Part shown: one piece after another, positions 52,742 to 61,838 of the stretch
Position numbering within the stretch: the first letter of the stretch is position 1
How the letters are laid out: every line of letters begins with the position of its first letter
NCBI GenBank assembly: GCA_002412775.1
Contig: DHVT01000023.1
Coordinates: forward strand, 62,001-126,000
Reading direction: 5' to 3'
DNA length: 64,000 nucleotides
From: Firmicutes bacterium UBA5201
GTDB taxonomy: Bacteria; Bacillota; Clostridia; Peptostreptococcales; Acidaminobacteraceae
Made by a program: the position numbers and the translations under genes
The notes under the pieces: generated by a model
Told to the model about the DNA's origin: nothing
Seen by the model: the letters and a program-made list of their open reading frames with translations, nothing else
Databases searched by the model: none

Positions 52742-55660
52742 TCAAGCATGAAAATAATCAAACAAATCTCTTCTCACCGGAACATCAAGTCTATACCTAA
52801 TCTCAACAGCATTTTTCTCTGTGCCTTTCATAACAAACTCATGGGGTTCACCATGTGCTTCTATATGCCCCAAATAATAGAACTCCTTAGAAATTTTATC
52901 ATCTTTGTTCTTCCTCACGAAAAGATGCATTTCAACACCCAACGATTTAGCGCTATAAATCGTCTTAATATCTTCAGAATCACGAGTTCTACCTGATTTG
53001 GAGATTGCGATAATTTCTTTTGGGGAAACAAATCGATCTTCATAGGCGATAGTAGCATTTATGTCTTCGTGTTTATGATAATTGATGAAGACAGGAAATG
53101 ATTTTGTTTTCTTATCAAACTTGTAACCACCAATATTCAAAGGGACTTCACCCTTATCCCAATTAAGAAGTCTACAAACATCCTCATAAGTGTATTTCTG
53201 ATAAAGCTGGAAATCGGTATTATTATATCGTTTTCCAAATTGGCTCTCATAACGTTTCAATCCAAACTCAATAATTTCAAAAATCTGAGTTTTTAATGCC
53301 TCATTATTCAACATGATTGCGAAATCATTAGAAATTTTAATGTCCTTACCCGTCACTTCACTTTCAATGAATAGACAATTCTTATAAGTATTCCTCGCAG
53401 CACCAGTATTGAAGTTATTTGTGAAAATATTTAATAAAGAGTCTTTGGCGTTCTTATTAAGATTGATATCATACTTATGCAATAGCTCCTTCTCAAGCTT
53501 TGAAAACAGCTCTTCTTTTTCACCATTCAACAATAGTTGAAATAAAAGAAGCTCTTGCGGTCGCTTCCCAGAAGCCATTTTCTTAGAAATGAATTCTATG
53601 ACTTCCTCAGAGATCTCATCAAATTCCGTCACATATTCATCATCATATTTGGTCAGAAACGTATGATATGAGCCAATTCTCGGGTTCACTAAGATTCTCA
53701 CTGGATCAATTGATCCATATTTTTCGAAATCAAGTAAAGAAGGAATTCTTCCCAACATGTTCTTCAATGAAAAGTAGCTTTCTTTAATCGATCTAATGTC
53801 ATCGAAATTTGCAGCATCTATAGCAGAGAATATTTTCTTTTTTGATATTTCATCAAAGTTCACTGTTGATTCACCTGGGATTATTCTATTTCCTTCAATG
53901 ACGTATCGTCTTAAGTTGTCCTTGTTGTAACTTCTGTCTCCTGAAAGCGCTATTGGTATAAAAAAGTTGTTATTATAATTGCCAATGAAGTCGAGTACGA
54001 CAACATATTCTTTTTCCATATCATGACGGAGACCTCTACCCAATTGCTGAACAAAAATAATGGCAGACTGAGTTGGTCGGATCATAATAACTTGATTGAT
54101 CGAAGGAATATCTACACCTTCATTAAATATATCTACTGTAAAAATGTAATCCAGTTTACCATCTAGTTCCTTTTGTTCAAGTTTTTTTATTGCAGCTTCC
54201 CGTTTATCATTGGAATCAGAACCTGAAAGAGCAATTGTATCATAGCCTCGTTTATTAAATTGATCTGATAAAGCTTTTGCTTCATCATTTCTGCTACAAA
54301 AAACAAGTCCCTTTACTCGATTGCCACTATGCCCATAAAAAGTTGCTTTATTTATAATATTATCAACACGTTCATCCGCTTCAAGATACCTAAATTCTGT
54401 TGAATCTTCGATCTGCTCTCCATTAACCGTGATATCTGAGATACCAAAGTAATGGAATGGACAAACCATATTTTCTTTCATCGCTTGATTTAACCTTATC
54501 TCATAAGCTAGGTTATGATCAAAAAGCTGATAGATGTCATAACCATCAGAACGTTCTGGAGTCGCTGACATTCCAAGTAAGAACTTCGGTGTGAAATGAT
54601 TAAGTACTTTCTGATAAGATTGAGCACCTGCTCTGTGTACTTCATCAAATACTATGTAATCAAATTCAGCCTTATCAAAAGAATATAGAACTTCATCTTT
54701 AGATAATGTCTGAATCGTAGAAAATAGGTAATCATGAGATGTGTCTTTATTTTTTCCACTCAAGACTGCCATTGTAAATTCGGGGCCGAGCACTCTCTTA
54801 AAGCTCTTCATTGCTTCAGAAGCTATAAGTTCCCTATGAACGACAAATAGAAAACGCTTTGGATTGAAATTGCGCACATCAAAAGCAGACAAAAATGTTT
54901 TGCCTGTTCCTGTCGCTGAAACTATCAAAGCTTTCACTTCTCCCTCGTCTCTTGTTCTTTGCAATTCACTCAGTGCTTCTATTTGCATTTGATTTGGATT
55001 AATTCTATTGAGTACCAGGGCATTCTTAAGTTCATAATTTTGTACAGAAGAACGAATATTCCTTTCGAATTCATAGAGCCTTTCGTAAGCTTCTAACCAA
55101 TTCTCATCAACAATCACTGAACTTTTCTGTACAGAAGCAAATTCAAGTAGAGATTGCTTGATGATTGACCCTTCTGATGTTGAGGAGACCTTAATATTCC
55201 ATTCTTGATTTACACATAATGCGTCATTGGTGAGATTGCTGCTTCCAACAATGATGCTATATTCATCTCCTTTTCTAAAAATATAAGCTTTAGCATGCAT
55301 ATGGTAGCGATCATCGGGAACAATTCTCAGCTCAATATTTTCAAATTTAAGGAGTTTTCTAAGGGCATTGGGCTGAGAAAAATTCTGATATTGCGAGGCA
55401 ATGATAACGCCTTTAACATTTTTCTTTTCTAGTTCTTTGAGTGTATTCAGTAATGTCGTCACTCCACCTGTTGTAACAAATGCAACAGAGAACCAAAACT
55501 CATCACATTTTTTAAGTTCATCATCAATAGAGGTCAGAACTTTCTCACCTCTATCAATATCATTCACTATTAATTTCGGTTTGAATGCTTCAATCGCCTG
55601 GATTTCATCATCAATGTATCCATTGAAGATCCCACGTCGTAGATCTTTTGCAAAACTCAT
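52742..55660 (-). CDS. PLD-nuclease/SF2 helicase with DUF3427-like C-terminus
   Basis: 972 residues. The N-terminal phospholipase-D-type nuclease region (about 20-190) has one H-x-K motif (RYHMHAKAYIFRKGDEYSII, then VGSSNLTNDAL). A DEAD/DEAH helicase core follows (LIVSATGTGKTFLSAFDVRN, FDYIVFDEVHRAGAQSYQKV, GMSATPERSDGYDIY; motif VI QLGRGLRHDMEKE). The C-terminal 350 residues fit DUF3427 (YTYEDVCRLLNWDKGEVPLN, IGGYKF). Such proteins are common in defence islands and cleave or remodel foreign DNA. The start overlaps the NUDIX gene by 4 bases. Confidence 0.88.
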   Translation of the reverse strand: MSFAKDLRRGIFNGYIDDEIQAIEAFKPKLIVNDIDRGEKVLTSIDDELKKCDEFWFSVAFVTTGGVTTLLNTLKELEKKNVKGVIIASQYQNFSQPNALRKLLKFENIELRIVPDDRYHMHAKAYIFRKGDEYSIIVGSSNLTNDALCVNQEWNIKVSSTSEGSIIKQSLLEFASVQKSSVIVDENWLEAYERLYEFERNIRSSVQNYELKNALVLNRINPNQMQIEALSELQRTRDEGEVKALIVSATGTGKTFLSAFDVRNFNPKRFLFVVHRELIASEAMKSFKRVLGPEFTMAVLSGKNKDTSHDYLFSTIQTLSKDEVLYSFDKAEFDYIVFDEVHRAGAQSYQKVLNHFTPKFLLGMSATPERSDGYDIYQLFDHNLAYEIRLNQAMKENMVCPFHYFGISDITVNGEQIEDSTEFRYLEADERVDNIINKATFYGHSGNRVKGLVFCSRNDEAKALSDQFNKRGYDTIALSGSDSNDKREAAIKKLEQKELDGKLDYIFTVDIFNEGVDIPSINQVIMIRPTQSAIIFVQQLGRGLRHDMEKEYVVVLDFIGNYNNNFFIPIALSGDRSYNKDNLRRYVIEGNRIIPGESTVNFDEISKKKIFSAIDAANFDDIRSIKESYFSLKNMLGRIPSLLDFEKYGSIDPVRILVNPRIGSYHTFLTKYDDEYVTEFDEISEEVIEFISKKMASGKRPQELLLFQLLLNGEKEELFSKLEKELLHKYDINLNKNAKDSLLNIFTNNFNTGAARNTYKNCLFIESEVTGKDIKISNDFAIMLNNEALKTQIFEIIEFGLKRYESQFGKRYNNTDFQLYQKYTYEDVCRLLNWDKGEVPLNIGGYKFDKKTKSFPVFINYHKHEDINATIAYEDRFVSPKEIIAISKSGRTRDSEDIKTIYSAKSLGVEMHLFVRKNKDDKISKEFYYLGHIEAHGEPHEFVMKGTEKNAVEIRYRLDVPVRRDLFDYFHA

Positions 55661-56064
55661 ATAATATCCTCTGTTACAAGTTTTTCAACAATTGGCACAT
55701 CAGCTCCTGCCCAATCCAGATCCTTAATAGTGTCTCGAGTTGACCAAACTGCGGCTATATGTTCATTCATTTTAAAATCAATCCGATCAGTTCTACAAAG
55801 GTAAGCATGCATGATCAAATTAAAATCTGGATACTCATGATCAACTGTCATGAAATAATCTTGTTCATTAACAGTCAATTTCAAATCCATTTCTTCACTG
55901 ATTTCTCTCATTAAAGCAATTGAACCAATCTCGCCTGGTTCAACCTTTCCTCCAGGAAATTCAAATTTATGAGAAACATAATCATACTTCGAGTGATTCC
56001 TTTGCATGCATAGTACTTTGCCATTGGTCAATATGATTGCTGCAACTACTTCTATTGTTTTCAT
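55657..56064 (-). CDS. NUDIX hydrolase (MutT-like nucleoside triphosphate pyrophosphohydrolase)
   Basis: 135 residues. The Nudix box is near-complete: GGKVEPGEIGSIALMREISE followed by EMDL, i.e. G-x5-E-x7-R-E-x-x-E-E. Around it VVAAIILTNGKVLCMQRNHS and FEFPG match MutT-type enzymes that hydrolyse (oxidised) NTPs. It is co-translated with the PLD-helicase (4-base overlap), a pairing seen repeatedly in Firmicutes. It may clean the nucleotide pool or remove a signalling nucleotide; which one is not shown. Confidence 0.9.
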   Translation of the reverse strand: MKTIEVVAAIILTNGKVLCMQRNHSKYDYVSHKFEFPGGKVEPGEIGSIALMREISEEMDLKLTVNEQDYFMTVDHEYPDFNLIMHAYLCRTDRIDFKMNEHIAAVWSTRDTIKDLDWAGADVPIVEKLVTEDII

Positions 56065-56088
56065 TCAAAACCTCTTTTTTTAATCCGC

Positions 56089-56970
56089 CTAGAAATTGAA
56101 AATTAAATCCTTTAATGATTCTTCTATAAGCGTATCTGTTTCATGATTTATAAAGGTCTTATCAATATTATCATAAATTAAATACCCTTCCGAAAATGAT
56201 ATGGAGTTTAAAAAATTAATCAATTTATCAAGTTGACTTAGATCAACCAATTTTTCCCTGGTAATAATTTTCCTTAATAGCCATAAAAACTCTTGCCTGT
56301 CTATTTTTCCGTTGTTAGAAAGATTTAAATAATACTTTTGATCTCCAGGAGCAAAAAAAATTGATTTTGTTTTTTTAGGTAATTTATCTGTGTGTCTTAT
56401 CAAATTACTTACAATATGTTCGTTTCCTTTTTTCCCATACAGTCTTGAATAATCCATAGTTATAATATCTAAGTCCAATAATGTTTTGTGGGACGCATCA
56501 ATTATTCTTTTCATTGATTCTTTCATTTTTTCACTCTTTTTTAAATTAATGCAAGATTCATTTGAAAATGCTCTTATAGCAATAAACGAAAACAAGACAA
56601 TTTTTTCTTTATCATTTAATTCTTTATTCTGAGTTTCTGCAACAAAAAATTTATCATCGATGAAATGTATGAGCTGATTTTCAGATAAATTAAAGTTCTT
56701 TTCTATTTCCCAGATTCCAATACCTGTAATAGTATAACTCAATTCATCACCTATCTCACGTATACACCCCTCATCTTTTAGTTCATCAATTATAAACGTT
56801 GAAATATTGTCAGCATTCTGTGATGCTTTAAGCAAATAGTTAAACCGAACGTTGGATTTAAAATTGAAAAATGATAATAGGACTGAGTCTTTGTATAACT
56901 TTCTATCCAAATACAATGCAGTACGTAAATTATCATATAGTACTTTTAGGAATTCCACTTTTCCATTCAT
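56089..56970 (-). CDS. Unknown 293-residue partner of the SMC-like ATPase
   Basis: A mostly helical protein with a winged-helix-like stretch near residues 60-100 (FIIDELKDEGCIREIGDELS, YTITGIGIWEIEKNF), then a second helical half (NEHIVSNLIRHTDKLPKKTK, FAPGDQKYYLNLSNNGKIDR). GGAGAT precedes its ATG, which overlaps the SMC-like gene stop (ATGA). The constant coupling suggests a subunit of the ATPase complex, in the way winged-helix kite or kleisin-like proteins accompany bacterial SMC proteins. That role is inference; no sequence family is recognised. Confidence 0.7.
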   Translation of the reverse strand: MNGKVEFLKVLYDNLRTALYLDRKLYKDSVLLSFFNFKSNVRFNYLLKASQNADNISTFIIDELKDEGCIREIGDELSYTITGIGIWEIEKNFNLSENQLIHFIDDKFFVAETQNKELNDKEKIVLFSFIAIRAFSNESCINLKKSEKMKESMKRIIDASHKTLLDLDIITMDYSRLYGKKGNEHIVSNLIRHTDKLPKKTKSIFFAPGDQKYYLNLSNNGKIDRQEFLWLLRKIITREKLVDLSQLDKLINFLNSISFSEGYLIYDNIDKTFINHETDTLIEESLKDLIFNF

Positions 56971-59081
56971 ATAATATCTCCTAAAGGTCTAACTGCTAAT
57001 TCATCTGACTTTTGAACAACAATAGCACAAATTAATTTATTTTTTTGATGTAACTCATTAATCTTCATCAACACTGGCTTCAATGACATTTTATCCATCA
57101 TAGCTATTTCATCAAATAAAACGACTACTTTTCGATCATCAATTGAACTTAGTCTACTCAACAAGTAAGCCGCTTGGCTTTGACCAGTTCCCATATCATT
57201 AAATCTAATTACTTTACCAGATGTTGTTATTAATCTCTTTGATAATAAATCCACTTTTCTTACATCATAAGTAAGATCAATATGCCTAATTTGACCTAAA
57301 TGGTTTCCAAGATATAATGAAACCTTTTCAAAATAATTACGCATATCAATATCATCGCTTTTTAAACTGTGCTCGGCTTTATCCAATAACATCTCTAAAT
57401 ACTCATTATATTTTCGTAACTGACTTTTGTTTTTCATTAGTCGTTTAATAATATTTTCAATTTGTGTCGATTTACCATGAAGTTTATGAGGTTTCATTTT
57501 TTTTATCGTTTCAAATTCTTCTTTATCTCTCTTTATAACTTGCTCCATCATATCTAATCTTGCCCTTTTTATATCAAGATCACAACTCATCTCATCAATC
57601 AGTCTTATATTGTCTTCATCAGAGTTGCCATGATAAACTTCATGATTTTCAACATGTTTAATCTCTTGGATTGCATTGTGAATACAATCTTCATCGGTTA
57701 AATTTATGCCCAGATCAATGCATAAACTAGAATATCTCTTTTGAATATCAAGAATCCTATATTTTTTTTCTTCAAGTCTTTCAATTGAAATTTCATCTGC
57801 ATGTAATGATTCATTTTGACTCAAACCCTTATTGATCATTTTGTATTTTGGTACAAGTGTATTATCTATATATTTCATCGTTATTCTTAATGATTTTAAC
57901 AAGTCAATAGAATCATCAATAGCCCTATAATAAAGTGCACTTTGTTTATCCTTGTTTACCTCTTTTTTTAAAGTAATCAACAAATCGTAAAACTTTCCAT
58001 TTTCGCCTGGCAACTCTAAATCATCACTTTGGTATTTTGCTAGAACCTCAATTAAATCATTATAGGCTGAGATTTTAGACATTATTTTTTTTGAACTTGA
58101 TTTATCAATTTTACTCAAGTATGTTACAGTATCGTCAACGAGATTATAATATTTTTTCTGAATTAATGAGAATTCATGTATTGGATTTTTTTGGAATTTT
58201 ATAAATTCCTTAATCTTAATATCATCGAATTCAAGAAAATCTAGATTAATCAACAGTTTGTCTAGCTCACTTCTTATACTGCTATAATTCTTATCAAATA
58301 AAACCATTAATTTGTCATACTCTTGATTGCGTTTCTTTTGAACTTGCTTACCCTTTTTATTGTAATCGTTAATTTTGTCATCAAGTTCTTTTAAATCTAA
58401 AGTCGTTTTTCTAAATGATCTTGTATATACATACTTTTGAATAATACTTAAATTGCTTTTATCAATATAAATTTCCTTTTCGAGATTACTGTATTTAATC
58501 ACTTCATCCGCTAATTTTATCTCAAGTTCATTAATACGATTCTCATCTCTAGAATTCACAACTTCAGTTAGAATTTGTCTATATTGTTCAATATATTCTG
58601 AGATTTTATCTAATTGCTTTGTTTGTGCAAGATGCAGGTTTTGACTCATTTCAGTTAACCGAGTAATAGGATTTTCTGGAATATCGTAAATCAAATTAAA
58701 TTTCTCTTCTATCAGCTCATTTGTTACTAGCTGATCTTTAGTAATTCCAGAGCTTTCAATACTTCTTATAATTTTATCACTATTATTACTTTTTGATACA
58801 TTTAATTTTTTATCCTCATAACTTATACTGATTTTGAAATCTAAACTTTGATGATCCACATCCAGTAGCTCATTTATTTTATTTCGAAGGTTTTCGTTAA
58901 TTTCTTTTCGTTTGTGTCCATTGAAGGCTAATGCAATTAAATTTAACAACGTGCTTTTTCCTGAAGAATTTGGTCCTTCAATGTAAACAAGTGGATGTAA
59001 TAGCTGAGGAATCAATTTCGGTGCATAACTAACGGTTTCGTTGCCTTCATTTCTATCAATTTTATAATCAAATTCAATCAT
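56967..59081 (-). CDS. SMC/Rad50-like coiled-coil ABC ATPase
   Basis: 704 residues. The N-terminal Walker A is YIEGPNSSGKSTLLNLIALA. A long central region of heptad-type helices with a turn in the middle follows (for example KLDKISEYIEQ-like segments and VEEKKYRILDIQKRY-type repeats). The C-terminal head has a signature-like FNDMGTGQSQAAYLLSRLSS and Walker B KVVVLFDEIAMMDK. The coiled coil is shorter than in true SMC/Rad50 (about 450 residues in total). The signature is MGTGQSQ instead of LSGGQ. It probably works with the HerA-like and NurA-like proteins encoded just upstream. Confidence 0.8.
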   Translation of the reverse strand: MIEFDYKIDRNEGNETVSYAPKLIPQLLHPLVYIEGPNSSGKSTLLNLIALAFNGHKRKEINENLRNKINELLDVDHQSLDFKISISYEDKKLNVSKSNNSDKIIRSIESSGITKDQLVTNELIEEKFNLIYDIPENPITRLTEMSQNLHLAQTKQLDKISEYIEQYRQILTEVVNSRDENRINELEIKLADEVIKYSNLEKEIYIDKSNLSIIQKYVYTRSFRKTTLDLKELDDKINDYNKKGKQVQKKRNQEYDKLMVLFDKNYSSIRSELDKLLINLDFLEFDDIKIKEFIKFQKNPIHEFSLIQKKYYNLVDDTVTYLSKIDKSSSKKIMSKISAYNDLIEVLAKYQSDDLELPGENGKFYDLLITLKKEVNKDKQSALYYRAIDDSIDLLKSLRITMKYIDNTLVPKYKMINKGLSQNESLHADEISIERLEEKKYRILDIQKRYSSLCIDLGINLTDEDCIHNAIQEIKHVENHEVYHGNSDEDNIRLIDEMSCDLDIKRARLDMMEQVIKRDKEEFETIKKMKPHKLHGKSTQIENIIKRLMKNKSQLRKYNEYLEMLLDKAEHSLKSDDIDMRNYFEKVSLYLGNHLGQIRHIDLTYDVRKVDLLSKRLITTSGKVIRFNDMGTGQSQAAYLLSRLSSIDDRKVVVLFDEIAMMDKMSLKPVLMKINELHQKNKLICAIVVQKSDELAVRPLGDII

Positions 59082-59217
59082 CTTTTACGACCCCCTCTTC
59101 AGAAATAAGTTTTTCTAGGACTTCTTCCGGCGAAAGGTTATCATTCATGCTATTTATGAGCAATATTATATCATCATCAAGTATATCCTTGAAAAATTCG
59201 AACAGAAAATCGGCCAC
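59074..59217 (-). CDS. 47-residue acidic protein between HerA-like and SMC-like genes
   Basis: A short gene starting with GTG directly after the HerA-like gene's TAA; the binding site GAAGGAGG lies in the end of that gene. The peptide is ADFLFEFFKDILDDDIILLI, NSMNDNLSPEEVLEKL and an acidic end. Its stop overlaps the SMC-like gene start by 8 bases. Perfect packing between two operon genes and a good site argue that it is real. Acidic and helical; perhaps a bridging subunit. No family known to me. Confidence 0.7.
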   Translation of the reverse strand: MADFLFEFFKDILDDDIILLINSMNDNLSPEEVLEKLISEEGVVKDD

Positions 59218-60792
59218 TTATTTTTCCTCCTTCTCAAAAACTCCTGACAAAGCCATCGGAAACTTTACTGACTTAACCTGTGATAAATTATGAATAGATA
59301 CAGCTGCATAACCTGTTCTTAAATTCTCTAGTTCCTCGGTATTGAAGTTAATTCCTTGAGCTTTAACAGTAGATGAATCAGACTTAAAAATAATTTTTGT
59401 GTTTATAACGCTAGAAAGCCCCCTCGGAATATCTGATGGATTTTGAGAAGAGAAAATCACACCGATTTCTTGGCTTCTTCCCGTCCTACAAATTGTATCA
59501 ATATCACCCAAGGTTTCTTTAGAGCTTTCATTATTGTAAAACTGATGGACTTCGTCAATTATTATCAAAACTGGTACATCGCTTCTTCTTTGAGATTTTG
59601 TTTCAACTATCTGATGAAGAAGGTGCCTTAAAAGAATAGCTCCAAACTCAACACCCTTTTGACCAGCTACGTTTATCACTGACATTTTTCCGTTTTGTAA
59701 GATATCGTCTGCACCGATTGTTTCAGAGTTTGGATTATCAAAAAAATCTACAGCATTATTTAAATTTCTTAGAATGTTATTATATGTTCCTGAATGTAGT
59801 GTGATTTCTGATGATTCCTCGTATCTAATATTCATAGTTCTAAAACTCTTTCCATCATTTTGAGCCAAAGAAAAATAGTTTACAAAATCAACAAATCTGT
59901 AATTAGCGTTTTTCTTAGATTCCAACTGTTGCCAATATCTAAAAATACTTGGTAAACTTTGTGCTCCAATATCCGATATTCCACGAATTAAACCAGACAG
60001 AGCTTCAGGATCTATTGATTTCACATCCAATGTAATTTTCTTGCATTTCTTTTCATTAATATTTCTTACAGTTTTAAAATCTATATTTGCTGGGAAATAG
60101 ATAGTATAATTTTCCAAACCTACTGGTGATAATCCTAACACTTCCCATTCTTTTAAAACATCTTTCTTTGATGTTCTTGAAGGCTTATCCATGTGTAAAA
60201 AATCATCATCCTTTACATTTATTGCAATAACTGCACCTTGAAGAACTTCTGTAAAGTATTCAGCCAAATATTTAGATGCAACCGTCTTCCCACTTCCAGT
60301 TCTGCCACATATCATTATTTGATGATAGAAAAAATTCTCCGGAATATTAATAATTATTGGGTTTTTGTTTTCATCCGTTAAGAGTTGGCTTCTACTCGAG
60401 TGTATTGTTGATAACATAACTGTTGGTCCATTATTTTTTGAACCACCACCAAGTGCCAACTCAATTTCTTCTTGATTTGATCTTCTAGCAACAGAAAGTG
60501 CTGGAATAAAATCAATTAATCCATCAACTCTTTCCACCAAATCTTTTACTCTTCTAGCATAAATAATATTTTGGCATTTTTGATCCTGAAGCATTGGTTT
60601 TAAATTCATATCAATAACTAAAGGAGATGGACTATAAGGTTCATCTTGCTTACTGTCATCCACTCTTAGAATAAACTTGTTATCACCTTTTTCAATTGTC
60701 AAGTATGCACCTTTTGGAATCAACCCATCAGTACCACTTTTAGAAACCATTTTTATCATCCCTTTTTCTTCACCAAGAACTATCCACTTCAT
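59218..60792 (-). CDS. HerA-like DNA-translocating ATPase
   Basis: 524 residues of the HerA/FtsK-like DUF87 family. An N-terminal region is followed by Walker A (MICGRTGSGKTVASKYLAEY), then VLIIIDEVHQFYNNESSKET as Walker B and CRTGRSQEIGVIFSSQNPSD as the sensor/arginine region typical of HerA. It should form a hexamer that pumps DNA to a nuclease. The ATG lies 6 bases after GGAGGT, which is formed by the last codons of the NurA-like gene, so the two are coupled as in archaeal HerA-NurA operons. Confidence 0.85.
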   Translation of the reverse strand: MKWIVLGEEKGMIKMVSKSGTDGLIPKGAYLTIEKGDNKFILRVDDSKQDEPYSPSPLVIDMNLKPMLQDQKCQNIIYARRVKDLVERVDGLIDFIPALSVARRSNQEEIELALGGGSKNNGPTVMLSTIHSSRSQLLTDENKNPIIINIPENFFYHQIMICGRTGSGKTVASKYLAEYFTEVLQGAVIAINVKDDDFLHMDKPSRTSKKDVLKEWEVLGLSPVGLENYTIYFPANIDFKTVRNINEKKCKKITLDVKSIDPEALSGLIRGISDIGAQSLPSIFRYWQQLESKKNANYRFVDFVNYFSLAQNDGKSFRTMNIRYEESSEITLHSGTYNNILRNLNNAVDFFDNPNSETIGADDILQNGKMSVINVAGQKGVEFGAILLRHLLHQIVETKSQRRSDVPVLIIIDEVHQFYNNESSKETLGDIDTICRTGRSQEIGVIFSSQNPSDIPRGLSSVINTKIIFKSDSSTVKAQGINFNTEELENLRTGYAAVSIHNLSQVKSVKFPMALSGVFEKEEK

Positions 60793-60795
60793 CAA

Positions 60796-61806
60796 TTAAC
60801 CTCCAAATCTTTCTTGATTCATAGTTGGAATCAAACCACTATTCATGAAAACACTCTCAAAATTAACTATGCTCAAGTATTCTCTCGCATACAATTCAGC
60901 AATTGCAATAGGTCTAACTTGTGGATTTTTAGGTCCTTGAACCAAGAGATAATAGTATACTTGCTCAATTATCTTATCTATCTCGTTTTTATGTTTCTCG
61001 AAAGTACTAACATAAAATTCAATTCTTTGTGGACTCTTATTAAAAGCTTTTATATAACAAAACACCTTAGCATTTTTAGAATTAATCTTATCCTGATAGT
61101 AAAAATAATTTGATCTTTCGCCTTGTGATAAATATTCATATGCCCAATGCAAATCAGAATTATATTGATTTCTTATTGTTTCAATAGCATCACTAACCAT
61201 ATTACTGTTACTGTTTTTAACAAAAAAAACGGGGATAATGTTTTTGTCTAAAAACAATTTCATTGATTGAATCATATATGTGTACACATCACCAGCTATT
61301 AAAGGTCCATCAATTAATAATATAGAATTTTCAGGTGTATGATCACTTAGGAATTTAATTCTATCTCTTATGTAGTCTCTTTTTGAATCCATCTCAATAT
61401 CCGTGCTGAAACGTATAAAGCTTGAACTCTCCTGAATAATTTTCGATCTAGTGTAAAAATAGAATGAAATCAATCCAACAGGAATATAATCATTTTTTTC
61501 GATATGAACCAAGGAATGTCCTGTAAGATATCCATCTCCTTCTAAACAACTAAATTTTCTGATTGACTCATCATAAGCAAATACAGGTCTCTCAAAAGAC
61601 CCACTATCATGTGGGTTTAGTTTCACTTTATGAACACTATCTAATGTATTTATTGTTTTCCCATTTATAGGATATACAAAACCTGGAAAATTTCCGTTAT
61701 CAACGTTAGATATTTTTGGTAATGATTTTTTCATTTTACTTATATCTTTTACTATTTCATAATAATTGTCTTGAATTATTAATACATTGTTAAGTAAATT
61801 TTCCAT
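60796..61806 (-). CDS. NurA-like nuclease
   Basis: 336 residues with the two acidic motifs of NurA: an Asp near residue 75 (RPVFAYDESIRKF) and a second one in ILLIDGPLIAGDVYTY near residue 185. A helical end with PIAIAELYAREYLSIVNFE follows. NurA proteins are RNase H-fold 5' nucleases that dock on HerA hexamers. Sequence similarity is limited to these motifs and order, so the call leans on the adjoining HerA-like gene. The start is the ATG after AAGGAG; an upstream frame of 12 codons is ignored. Confidence 0.75.
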   Translation of the reverse strand: MENLLNNVLIIQDNYYEIVKDISKMKKSLPKISNVDNGNFPGFVYPINGKTINTLDSVHKVKLNPHDSGSFERPVFAYDESIRKFSCLEGDGYLTGHSLVHIEKNDYIPVGLISFYFYTRSKIIQESSSFIRFSTDIEMDSKRDYIRDRIKFLSDHTPENSILLIDGPLIAGDVYTYMIQSMKLFLDKNIIPVFFVKNSNSNMVSDAIETIRNQYNSDLHWAYEYLSQGERSNYFYYQDKINSKNAKVFCYIKAFNKSPQRIEFYVSTFEKHKNEIDKIIEQVYYYLLVQGPKNPQVRPIAIAELYAREYLSIVNFESVFMNSGLIPTMNQERFGG

Positions 61807-61838
61807 AAAAAACTCCTTAATTATACAGTAGAGTAAAA

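Noticed and set aside
56089..61806. Assignment of the SMC/HerA/NurA genes to Wadjet, DISARM, BREX or a HerA-Sir2/HerA-DUF4297 pair
   Set aside because: The SMC-like protein is too short for JetC and lacks a JetD-like toprim partner in the run; no PglZ, methylase, Sir2 or DUF4297 gene is present.
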